From contig JAIOJA010000042.1 of assembly GCA_019912315.1 (NCBI GenBank), positions 124,001 to 188,000 of the forward strand: a stretch of DNA of 64,000 bases, read 5' to 3'. Each line of letters opens with the position of its first letter. Within the stretch, counting starts at the first letter, position 1. The translations under genes were made by a program, and so were the position numbers. The notes under the pieces are model-generated. The model saw nothing but the letters and a program-made list of their open reading frames with translations, had not been told where the DNA came from and searched no databases. Origin of the DNA: Planctomycetota bacterium (lineage in GTDB: Bacteria; Planctomycetota; UBA8742; UBA2392). Of the stretch, positions 35,601 to 47,600 are shown one piece after another.

Positions 35601-38600
35601 AACCCGACAGCACGAACGTCGGCGCGTCGTTGACCGGATTCACCGTCACGGTCACGGTGATCGGCCCGTCGTTGAGCGCCGGAGCACCGTTGTCCGCCAC
35701 GCTGTACTGGAAAGTAATCATCCCGTTGAATTGCGGTGACGGAACAAGGTCGAAGGAGCCGTTCGGGTTCAGCGTCAGGGACTGTGCGCCGACCGGGAGC
35801 CCGCCGATCTGTGTCGCGCTCAGAGTTGTGGCAGCGTCAACGTCGCCGTCATTCGCCAGTACGCCGTTCACCGCGTTGACGTTGAGTGTCACATCCTCAT
35901 TCACGCTGTACGAATCCGCCACGCCGGTTGGGGCTTCGTTCACATTCGTCACGTTGATGGTGAATACCTGCTCGATCCACGCGCCGAAGCTGTCGGTGCT
36001 GCGCACGCGAATGCTGTAGCTGGATTTTGTCTCGAAGTCGAAGGACACGGCTGTCGTCAGTGCGCCGGCGAGCGACAGGCTGAAGCTGCCGTTGTCCTGC
36101 GAGCCGGAGCCGAATGCCAGCGTGTAGCTATGGGTGTCCGCAGTATCGGACGTCGTGAAGGTGTCCACCGGGGCGCCACTTGCCAGGTTTTCGGCCACGA
36201 GGCTGTTCGCCAGACCGATGCTGTTCGGAATGTCATTAACAATGAAAGGCAGTGTGCCCGTTACGCCGCCACCCGGACTCGGGTTGCGAACGTCGATCAG
36301 GTGGGTGCCTATGCTGAGTGTCGCCGTGTCTTGTGACGTCAAGGCCGCCAGCACGCGACCCGGATTGATAAAGAACGTCGGGCGATCCGCCCCGTCGAAA
36401 CGCACAACCGTCGTGCTGTTGAAATTGCCTCCGTCGACCTGGATGGTCACGCTGCCCGCGCCCTCGTGGGCGAAGTCCGGCGTAATGCCTGACAGGGATG
36501 GAACCAGGTTGTCGATGTTGAAGGGCAGGCTGACCGGTGAATTCGCCAGCGACGCCAGGCCATAGTCGCCGATCACAAAAACGGTGAAACCGACACCGCC
36601 CGTACTGACGGCGACATTCGTGAAATGCGCAAACCCGTGCGCGGCCTGGATGACCGGGTTGCCCTGCAGGCTGGCACCGGTCGGGTTGTTCGAGAACACA
36701 AGGAAGGCGTCACTGTTCGCGGCGTCCCAGTTGTAACCCAGGATGTCGTTGGAATCGCGTGCGCGAACGCGCGGACCGGTTGTAAGCGCGAGTCCGGCGC
36801 TGCCGTTCGGCGGCTGTATGGACCACTCGAGTTCAGTCGGGATGGCGTGCAGGTCGTCGCCGAACAGGCTGGGGCCTGACCCGCCACCCGCGAAGCCCGG
36901 CGTACCACCCTGGTTAGTTCCGCTGGCCCACCAGGGGCTGAAGTCAACCGTGCCGGCGCCACCATCAACTACGGCTACGCCCGTGCCACCGAGATTGCTG
37001 GCGTGGGTCGGACCGGTCGTGTCACCCCACCAGTTGCGTTCCGCATTGATGAGGAGAACCGACTGGTTCTCAAGGCCGTTACCGGCAACAGTGATCGAGT
37101 TGTCAAAGATCGAACCGACGGCTGTCGCAAAGGCCCGGACCAGAACGCCGTTACCGGCGCCGGTCAGCGCGTTGTTGCGGAACAGAAGCACACTGGCGCC
37201 TGAGCGCACATGCAGCCCGGTAACGCCACCCGACAGGTCGCTGTCACTCACGGAAACGCTGCCGTCTGTTACACGTACCGCGTCGGCATCACCCGCAAGT
37301 ACAGCGTTGGCGATGTCGCCTATCGCCGTTGCGCCGGTGATCTCGACCGCGTGCCCGCCAAGACCGCTGCCAGTGAGGCTGCCCCCGTCCATGCTGACGC
37401 CAGCGTACGCGCCGCTGGCGTCCGTCTCAATCACCACGCCTGACAGCAGCCCGGTAATGTCGCAGTTCACAAGGTCAATCCCAACCGGTTGAAACGGAAT
37501 CACGCCCTGGTTGATCGCGCGTACAACCACGCCGTCGTTGCCCGGCGTGGTCTGCCCGATCGCGACACCACTCAGCACAACGACCGAGCCGGCACCGGCG
37601 GCCACTGTTGGCATGGCGCTGTCGATCAGCACGCCGGTGAGTGCGGCCTCAATGCTGCCGCCGCTTACAAGCAGGTCAGGTGTTTCGATTTCAAACAGCG
37701 TGAACCCGAATTCGAATTCATCGGTAACCGTTGCACCGGCCAGAGTGTTGCCCGTGAACTGCACGTCCATGTCGTTGAAAAGGCTCGCAACGCGTATGCC
37801 GGTAGTACCGGAGCTCGCACCTGCGCCCCCCACCGATTGAATCGTGTTGGTCACAACCGTGATGGGTGAAGTGCTGGTCAAATCAAGCGCGACCAGTTCG
37901 ATCGCGACGGCACCCGCGCCCACGTCGATCCGGTTGTCCCGAATGTCCGTGGCGCCGTTACGGTCTATGCTGAAGTCTCTCACTTCAATACCGATTGCGC
38001 CGGCCGGCACGAACATGGTGTTGTCGATGACATCGATGAACGAGTCGTCGCTGGCGCGGACGGCGCTGCCGTCAAGCCCGGCGAACACATTGAAACGTAC
38101 CGTGTTCGCATCCGCCGTACCGTTGTTTGCGAGGCTGACGCCCGCGTCGGTCATGTTGCGAACGATGTTGTGCTGGCTCAGCAGCAGTTCGATCTCAATG
38201 ACGCCGCCAATACCATCGTCATTCGTAATGCCGCTGCGGCCGTTGGTGCCGGCCGTAGCGCCGTCGAGGACGAACCCGTTGATCTCCACCGAATCCGCGG
38301 TCACGCGGAACAGGTCGTTAGCGCCAAGGGTGTCGAACGGAACAACAACGGACTCAATCAGCGGGTTGAACGCCGCGAAACGAATGTCGGCGTCGTTGTC
38401 ACGCTGCTCGCCGTAAATCGACAGCGACCTGTCCACCACGAGGTACTCGGCGAATGAGCCGACGCCTACCTCAAGGGTGTCGCCGGCGTTCGAGTTGTTG
38501 ATGCCGCGCTGGATGCTTCCGCTGGTTTGTGTGACGTACAGTGAGTCCACGTCCCAGCGCACCAGCCCGAAGGCCGCGCTGTCGAGCGCATGATTGACAA

Positions 38601-41600
38601 GGTCTTCAATCGCCAGCCCGTCGGCGCGATCCGTCGGGTCCAGCGAAGTCCCCCCGTTGTCCCAGAGGTTGTTCAGGGCGTCCACGCCGCCCGCGGTCAC
38701 GTTGTTGATAAAGGTACCGGTGCCCAGAATGCGCAGGGTGTTCGCCGCGCCCGTGTTCGCATCCAGCGAGCCCGTCTGCAGGTCAATCGCCCGGCGAGTG
38801 CCGCTGCTGCTTTCGCGAATCTCCACGCCGTCCAGGGTTACGCTCGCGCCGTCAATGCGGAGCGCGTCGTCATCTGTGTTCTGTTCCATGATTACGGCAT
38901 CAAGATCCACCGTGCCGCCCACAAGGAACACACACGGGTCATCTGACGAACCCGAAGTCTGGCGCAATACGCCGCCGTTCACCTGTGCGACGCCTGCGTT
39001 GACGCCAAGGGCCGGGGCACCATCACCGAGCAGCACCGCGGTCGGCGCAAGGTTCAGGGTGACATCACGGCTGATCAACGCCGTTCCGTACGGCGTCGCG
39101 TTTCCGTCAACATCAACGCTGCCGCCGTCGGCCACGTTGTCGAGCCCGAGTTGCACGCCGGCAAACGCGTCAATTCCGAAGAAATTGCCAAGCGTTGGTG
39201 TGTCGCCGTAATTGAGCGCGGAGTCATCCAGGTCCACGTACACCTGCCCCTGGCGCATCGCGATAATCAGCGTAATTGCCGGTGAAACGTGATCGTTGGG
39301 GGGCGGTGCCTGCGCGCCGTCATCCTCAAGTGTAACACTGAAAGTTGCTATTCCCGTTGAGCCCGGTGCAATCTCGAAAGTCAACTCACCTGTACCCGCG
39401 TTGACTATCGGCAAGACCGCAAAGTTCATCGGCGCCACCACGACAGTCGGCGGGCTGACCGCGAACGTCAGGATCTGGCCTGCTTCATCGATGCCGCCGC
39501 CGGGGCTCATGCCTGTCGCCCAGTTCGCCACGACCTTGGCGCCGTCCGTTGCATACGGCCCGATCTCGAAGCCCGCGCCCTGCGTGAAAGTCGGCTCGTC
39601 ATTGATAGCGTTCACCGTGATCGTGAACAGAATGTCCGCAGAATTCACATCGCCCAGGCCGCTCGGTCCATCGTCCGTTACACGCACGGTGATGACGCTG
39701 CTGCCGTTGAGGTTCGGGCCGCTCTCGAAACTGAGGTTCCATGTGCCGCCCGAGAACGCAATCACCGGGTCGGAGCCGCCAATGAACAGCGGGCCGTTGG
39801 TGAAGCTCTGGACATTGTAGTTGAGCGCGGCCTGCGTGCCTTCGTCCGAGCCCCCACCGGGGCTGAAGTTCGCGCTGGCCGCCCAGTCGGTGATGGTCAC
39901 CAGACCGGCGTCTTCATCCACGGTCGGATCCACAGCCGTAAAGCTCGGTGCGTCGTTCAGGGCGTTCGTGTTGATGGCGACGGTGACGTCTGTGCCGGAA
40001 TCAACCAGCCCGTCATGTGCGCGCACAGCAAAGGCCGCCAGCGGGTTGCCGCTGTTGGTGTCGTTGTTCAGGTGCGTCGCTGGCGTCCATTCCAGTGTGT
40101 CGAGGCTGGTCACAATCGTGGTGCCCGGCGTGACGGCCACGTTTGCCGGCTGAATAAACAGCGACAGGGTGTTCGCGCTGACAGACGTGATCAGGAATCC
40201 GATCGGGTCGCCATCCACGTCGGCGGCATCGCTTGCGCCAAACAGTTGCGCGTAGGTGATGGTGCGCAGGGTGTCTTCGTCTGCCGTCGGCAGCAGACTC
40301 GGATTGACCGTCGTGAGTACCGGCGCGTCGTTGAGCGGGTCTACGGTCACACCAACATTCACGAAGTGCGACTGGCTGCCGCCAGAGCCCACATTCCCCT
40401 CGTCATGGATCGTGAATACGATCGTGTCCGGGCCGTTGTAGTTCGGATGCGGGGCGTAGGTTACGTCCGTCGGGCCGGACAACGCCGCGAGCACGTCCGC
40501 GGGGCTGCCGCTGTACTCCATGGATGTCGAGCCGTTGGCGCCGTTGATCAGTGTCAAGGCGCTGTCGTCCGTGATGGTAAGGTCGCCGTCCGTGGCACTG
40601 AGGATGAACCGTACGGTGTTGGTCGTGCCGGTTTCGTTTACGTCGACGTCCGTGAAGCTGAACGACACATTTTCCGAGCTGTCCTCATCCAGCGTGATCG
40701 GGGCTGACCCGCTTGCCACCGGCGCGTCGTTCACGGCCGTTACGGTCACGCCCAACAGCTCTGTGTCCGTTTGCGCCCCGCCAAGCCCCGTGTTGCCAAG
40801 GTCATCAACCGTAAACGTAATCGTATCGGTGCCGTTGAAATCCCCGTCCGGCGTGTAAGTCACCGTCGCGATGGCGGCCAATACTTCCGTTCGATCACCC
40901 TGGAAATCCAGCGTCTTGGTGCCGTCAGCGGTCGGGCCGTTGAACGTAATCGTCCCGCCAAGCGGCGTGGTGAGGTTCAGGATGCCGCTGCTTGCCTGCA
41001 GGAAAACCCTGGCCTCATCCGCGCCCTGCGTGATGTCCGCGTCCGTGAACAGCAGCGCAAAGTTAACCGAGCCATCCTCGGCCAGTGTCAGCGGCGCCGG
41101 AATCGTTGCAACGGGCGCGTCATTTACGGGGGTCACGGTAATGTTGAACGTGCCGGTGGTGCTGCCTGTCGGCGTGCCGTTGTCGGTAACCGTGAAGTCG
41201 AAACCAAGGCTGAAGTTCTCACTGCCGTCGTGATCGTAGGTCAGGTCGCCGGCGTTGATGTCAGCCTGTGTGAACGTGCTGAACTGCGCCAGTGCAACCG
41301 TGGCCAGGCGCAGCGTGCCGAAGGCCGGAATCGTGTCGAGCGTGTACGTCAACTCGCCTGGCAGGTTGTCCACGTCCGTGTGTTCCAGCAGCAATTGCGA
41401 AATCGCCGCGCCTGTCGCGCCTTCGTTCAATGTCAGGCCGGCATTGCTGTTCACGACGGGGGCGTCGTTCACCGGGTCAACGGTGACGCCGACGTTGACG
41501 AAATCGGACTGGCTGCCGCCCAGGCCGACGTTGCCCTCGTCATAAATCGTAAACACTATCGTGGCGCTGCCACTGAAGTTCTGGCTCGGCGCGTACTGCA

Positions 41601-44600
41601 CGTTTACAAGGGCGTTGTTCACGTCGGTCGGACTGCCCGTGTATTCCATGGCAGTCGTGCCGCTGCCGCCGCTGACCGATGTAAGCCCGACCAACGTGGC
41701 AAGTGTCAGGTTGCCGGACGTGGCGGTAAGCTCAAAGCGCACGATGCCCGTAGAGCCGGTCTCACCCACGTCCACGTCCGTAAACGAGAACGTAACCGTG
41801 TCCGTTGTGTCTTCGTCCAGTGTGATCGCAGCGGGCGTGTTGGTGACAGGCGCGTCGTTCACGGCCGTCACGTTAATGCTGACTCCCACAGTCGGCGCCG
41901 AATCCGCGCCGAGGTTGTCGCGGGCGATCACGTTGAACGCGAGTACAGGCCCGCTGTTATTGAGGTCATTCAAGTCACCCGTCGGCGCCCAGTGCAGCAC
42001 GTCGCCCGTTGTGACAAGTTGCAGCGGTGTGCTTACCGGGCCGCGAACGCCCGCGAACGGCGTGATTTCGAGTACGCCGTTGCCCGTGACGCCACTGACA
42101 ATCAGCGCGGCAATCGTGCCGTCAACGTCAGCGGCATTGCTTGCGCCCAGCAGGGTGGCGTAAGGAATGTCGAGCTCAACCCCTTCATTGGTGGGTCCCA
42201 GGTTGCTGACGCTGGTCAGCGTCGGCAGGTAATTGAAGCCGTAATTCACAACGCCAACGCCGCTGTTGTCCACCTTGTGAAAGGTCTTGTTCTCAAGCGT
42301 CGCGCGCTCACCGGCACTCATGGACGTCGGCACAACACCCGGTCCCGGGTTGACGTGAAACAGGTTGTCCGCCGCGTTCAGGTTGAAGGTGAAGTTGCCG
42401 GCGGTCAACGAGCCGTGCCCCGCGAAGGTCGGTGCCAGGAACGGCGTAAGCTGCAGGCGCAGATACCCCGCAAGCGCCGTCTCGAACGAGTTTTCATTGC
42501 CGGATGTGCCGATCACCACCGGGCCCCACACCGCGGTGTCATCGTGGTTCTGGAAGTCCAGCGCGCGCCCCGTACCCGTGGCCGCCGTGAAGCTGTTGTT
42601 GATAAGGGTAATGCTGTTGGTCGCGCCCGTCGGCGGCGCCGACGCTGTCGGGAACGAGCTGCTTACCAGCACGTGTGTGAAGTTCGTTGCCGCGCCGCCC
42701 GGTGTAAAGCTGTTGCCATCAAGCGTCACGCCGCTGCTTGCGCCGCTGAGTACCGCAACGTTTTCATGTCCCGTGAACGCATTGGAAAGCACGTTCACAG
42801 CCGCCTGGTTCACATACCGCAGCAACAGTCCCTGCGGTGCGGAAGTGGCGGGTGTAAAGAAGTTCTCGCGAACGGTAACTACCGCGACCGGATCATCGAC
42901 AACCGCACCGGTGCTATTGAAAGAATTGCGCCGGATGCTCAATGCAGCGCCGGCGTTCACTGAAACAAAGTCCGCGCTCAGGCCTTCCAGGGAATTGCCC
43001 GCATCAAGCGCGGCGCCACCCACCGTGCCGCCCGCGCCGACAAGTCGAAGCGCTGTGTCGAAATCGCCCGCGCCGCTGTCAATCAGGTTGCGCGCTATGG
43101 TCGGCGTGGCGCCCGCGTCGTTCACAAGTACGCCGTCGGCACTGGTGCCGGCCGTGGCCAGAATAACGTTGTTACGCACGATCAAGCCGGTGCCCGAGCC
43201 CGCCGTGAGCGCAAAGATACCGCCCGCGGATTGCGCCGCGTCGGATTCAAACCGCAGCCCGTCAATGGTCACGCCCGCGACCGTTACTTCGAGCAGCGGG
43301 TTGGTGTTCGTGCCGGCCGTGACGGTCAGGATCGCTTCCGCCCCGCGCAGTGCCGTGCCGGATACCCCCATGTTCGGGCCTTCCAGCGTCAGGGCCTTGT
43401 TGACCACCACCTGCTCGTCGTAGCTGCCGGCCTGCACGTTGACGGTGTCGCCGGCCGTGGCCGCGTTCACGCCCGCCTGGATGCCGAGCGTGTTGGTCGT
43501 CACGTACACGTTGTTTGCAACCCATGTAACAAGCCCGACTGTAGCGTTATCCAGGGCGTGCGCGATGGCATCTTCAATGGCGAAGTTGTCCGCGAACGCA
43601 ACGGCGTTGTCCGTAAGCACCACGGCGTTGGTGACAAGGTCAATCGCCCCGGCCGCCTGGTTGTCGATCAATGAGCCGGTGCCCGAGATATCAATGCTGA
43701 CGCCCGCGCCGAATGTCACCGCGCCGCCGCTTTGCACTTCGAAGGCCGGGCGGGTGAACGCGGTGGACTCCGTGACGCTGCTGGTGTCGATGGTCAGGTC
43801 ACCGCCGCTCAGGATCAGTACGGTCGGGTCATCCGTCGCGGTGGTGTAGGTAGCGCCCGAAATGCTGACAGCCGCGCTGACTGTAAGCGCCGGCGACGCG
43901 CCTTCAATGATGGTCACGCCAACGCCCGCGCCGATCAGCGAAACCGCCTTGTTGATTGTAAGCCCGCTGTATGTACCGGCCGCAAGCGTAACCGTCCCGC
44001 CGACGTCAGCGCCGTCAACGGCGGCTTGCGCCGTGGCGAAGGCGTCCCAGCCGTAGAAGGTGGCCGGGCCGCTCGGGTCGTCGCCGTAGTTCAGCGTGCT
44101 CCAGCTCGGGTCAACCCACACCTGCACGGGGTCACCAGCCGGCGGAGTAGGCCCCGTCGAGCCAAACGTGGAGGTGTAGCGCTGGGCGTAGACGCCCCAG
44201 CCGCTGCCGTCCTGCCCGTTGCTCATCCAGGTGATCACAAAGTCGCCGTCCGCGTCCAGGGCGACGGATGGGTGGTATTGATCACTCGTCGTGTAGCTGT
44301 TGACCTGGAACTCGCCGCCGACGGCCGCGCCCGTGTTGTCATAGCGCTGGGCGTAGATGCCGTTGCCGCTGCCGTCCTGCCCGTTGCTCGTCCATGTGAT
44401 CACAAAGTCGCCGTCCGCGTCCAGGGCGACGGATGGGTATTGCTGGCTACTCGTCGTGTAGCTGTTGACCTGGAACTCGCCGCCGACGGCCGCGCCCGTG
44501 TTGTCATAGCGCTGGGCGTAGACGCCGCTGCCGCTGCCGTCCTGCCCGTTGCTCGTCCAGGTGATCACAAAGTCGCCGTCCGCGTCCAGGGCGACGGATG

Positions 44601-47600
44601 GGTAGTATTGATCATTCGTCGTGTAGCTGTTGACCTGGAACTCGCCGCCGACGGCCGCGCCCGTGTTGTCATAGCGCTGGGCGTAGATGCCGTAGCCGCT
44701 GCCGTCCTGGTTGTGGCTCATCCATGTGATCACAAAGTCGCCGTCCGCGTCCAGGGCGACACTGCGGCCGAGGGGCGAAGTTTCCTGGCTGTCCGCTGTC
44801 GTCGTGTTGACCCGGAACTCCGCGCCGGCGGGGGATACGCCGGCTTCGCATTGCAGAATCCAGAAGGACTGGCCGTTGGGGATTGCGCCGGGGGCTGTGC
44901 CGGCCACTACGACCTTGTTGCCGGGTGCGGTCGCCACGGCATACGCGTAGTCGCCGCCGCCGGAATTCTGCGTCTGCGCCCACAGTTCCGTGCCGTTCGT
45001 TGAGTACTTAACCGTGGCAAAGTCGAAGTTGCTGCCGTTGTAGGTTTGTCCCGTGACGTAGATGTTACCCGACGCGTCCAGTGCCAGGGCGTTGGCTTCG
45101 TCGTTGTTGTTTCCGCTGCCGTTCCAGACGGCCGCGCCGTTGTCGAAGCTGCCGCCGGTCCATACGGTTGCGCCTGTCGTGCCGTTGTATTTGACCGTTG
45201 CGTAGTTCCAGCCACCCGAGCCGCCAGCATTGACACTCTTGCCGGTGACGTAGACGCCGCCTGAGGCGTCCAGTGCCAGGGCGTTGGCTTCGTCGTTGTT
45301 GTTTCCGCTGCCGTTCCAGACGGCCGCGCCGTTGTCGAATGCAGGTGCGGCGCCACTCCAGACGGTTGCGCCCGTCGCACCGTTGTATTTGATCGTCGCG
45401 TAGTTCTGGCCACCCGAGCCGCCCGCGCCAATGCTGTAGCCGGTGACGTAGACTTCGCCCGAGGCGTCCAGCGCCAGCGCGTGGGCTTCGTCGTCGCTGT
45501 TCGCGCTGCTGTTCCAGACTGCCGCGCCGTTGTCGAATGCAGGTGCGGCGCCGCTCCAGACGGTTGCGCCCGTCGCGCCGTTGTACTTGATTGTCGCGTA
45601 GTTCCAGCTACCCCAGCCACCGGCGTGGTAGCCGCGGCCGGTGACGTAGACATCGCCCGAGGCGTCCAGCGCCACTGCGAAGGCTTGATCAGTGCTGTTC
45701 GCGCTGCTGTCCCAGACGGCCGCGCCGTTGTCGAATGCAGGTGCGGCGCCGCTCCAGACGGTTGCGCCCGTCGCGCCGTTGTACTTGATTGTCGCGTAGT
45801 TCCAGCCTCCCGAACCGCCAGCATCAATGCTGTTGCCGGTAACGTAGACGTCGCCCGAGGCGTCCAGCGCTAGCGCGGAGGCTTCGTCATAGTTGTTCGC
45901 GCTACTGTTCCAGACAGCCGCGCCGTTGTCGAAGCCAGCGCCGCCCCAGACGGTTGCACCCGTCGCGCCGTTGTACTTGATCGTCGCGTAGTTCCAGCCT
46001 CCCGAACCGCCAGCATCAATGCTGTAACCGGTGACGTAAACGTCGCCCGAGGCGTTCACGGCCAGCGCGGTTGGGCGGTCGTCGCTGTTCCCGCTGCTGT
46101 TCCACGTGGCGCGCCACTGCTCAACGCCGCTGCTGTCGTACTTGACCGTTGAGTAGTCGGAGTTGCTACCGTTGGAACTGCGCCCGATCGCGTACACGTT
46201 ACCTGCGGCGTCCACCTTCAGACAGTTCTTCGCCCGAATGGCGTCGTTGCCGCCGAAAATGCTGATCGCCGTCCCGCCGATGAAGCGGGTGTTCCAGACT
46301 TCCGCGCCGGCTGCATCGTACTTGATTGTCGCATAATCGTTGTTGCTGCCGTTCCAGCTTCGGCCGGTGATGTAGGCGTCCGTGCCGCGCGTGACGACCG
46401 CGTAGGCCTCATCGGCGCCGTTCCCGGTGCCGGCCATCACGACCGCGCCATTAATGAACGACCCGCCCGACCAGGCAGGCGCACCGGCGGGCGTGTATTT
46501 AATCGTCGCGTAGTCGTTGTTCGTGCCGTTGCTGCTGTCGCCAGTCACGAAAATGTTGTTGCTGCTGTCCACGGCAAGTGCACGACCAAAGTCCCAATTG
46601 TTGACGGTGGGGTTGTTCCAGATGACCGCACCGTTGATGAATCCGCCTCCAGTCCACTGGGCGGCACCGGCGGAGTTGTACTTGATGGTGGCGAAGTCGT
46701 AGTTGGCCCCGTTGTAGGTATAGCCCGTAATGATCACATCCCCCGCACCATCCACAATTACGTCGTTCGCGGCACGTGTGCCGTTGGCTGGGTGGGTCCA
46801 GATTATCGCGCCGTTGTCGTTGCCGGGTACCGCGCCCCATTGGATCGCCCCGGCCGAGTTGTACTTCACTGTGGCATACCCGAAGTTGCTGCCGGTAAAG
46901 CTGAAGCCCGTGACGTATACTTCGCCGCTGCTGCCGAGCGCGATAGCATAGGCATTGTCGTCTCTGTTTGCCGTGCTGTTCCAGAGTAGCGCACCGTTAT
47001 TGTTGAATGGGACGCTTCCCCACTGAACTGACCCGGCTGGGTCGTAGGCGATCGTTGCGTAATCATAGAAGGTGCCGTTGTAGCTGCGGCCGGTGACATA
47101 GACGCCCGCAGCGTTCACAGCGATAGCGAACGCCTCATCTTCGCTGCCAGTGGTGCTGTTCCAGATCGCGGCGCCGTTGACGAACGAGCCGCCGGTCCAG
47201 GCGGTTGCGCCTGTTGTGCCGTCGTACTTGACTGTCGCGAAGTCCCGCTGCCCGCCGATGGTGGCGTAGCCTGTCACGTAGACATCGTTTGAGGCGTCGA
47301 TTGCGAGCGCCCTGGCATGATCGTTCACGCCCGGCGCTCCGTAGCGCGAGGCCCATACCTGTGCGCCGGTTGTGCCGTTGTACTTGACGGTTGCGAAGTC
47401 CCAGCTTCCCGCCGCGCTTTCACTGCGCCCGGTGACGACCACATCGCCGTTGCCGTCCAGTGCGATTGCATAGCCGTAATCAAGCAGGTTCGCCGGGCCG
47501 TTGTAGAGCGCGCGCCAGAGCTGAACACCGTTAGCGTCATACTTGACGGTCGCGTAGTCATCCCGCCCGCCATTGTTCCGGCTGCGGCCTGTGACGTATG

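Noticed and set aside
32422-45003. Long plus-strand open frames opposite the giant gene (for example 32422-33960, 40771-42963, 43732-45003)
   Set aside because: They follow the codon bias and repeats of the minus-strand giant gene, are rich in Arg/Ala/Val without domain signs, and have no ribosome sites.
44179-46110. CRISPR-like regular repeats
   Set aside because: The units are in-frame coding repeats of 55 and 64-66 residues without spacers.
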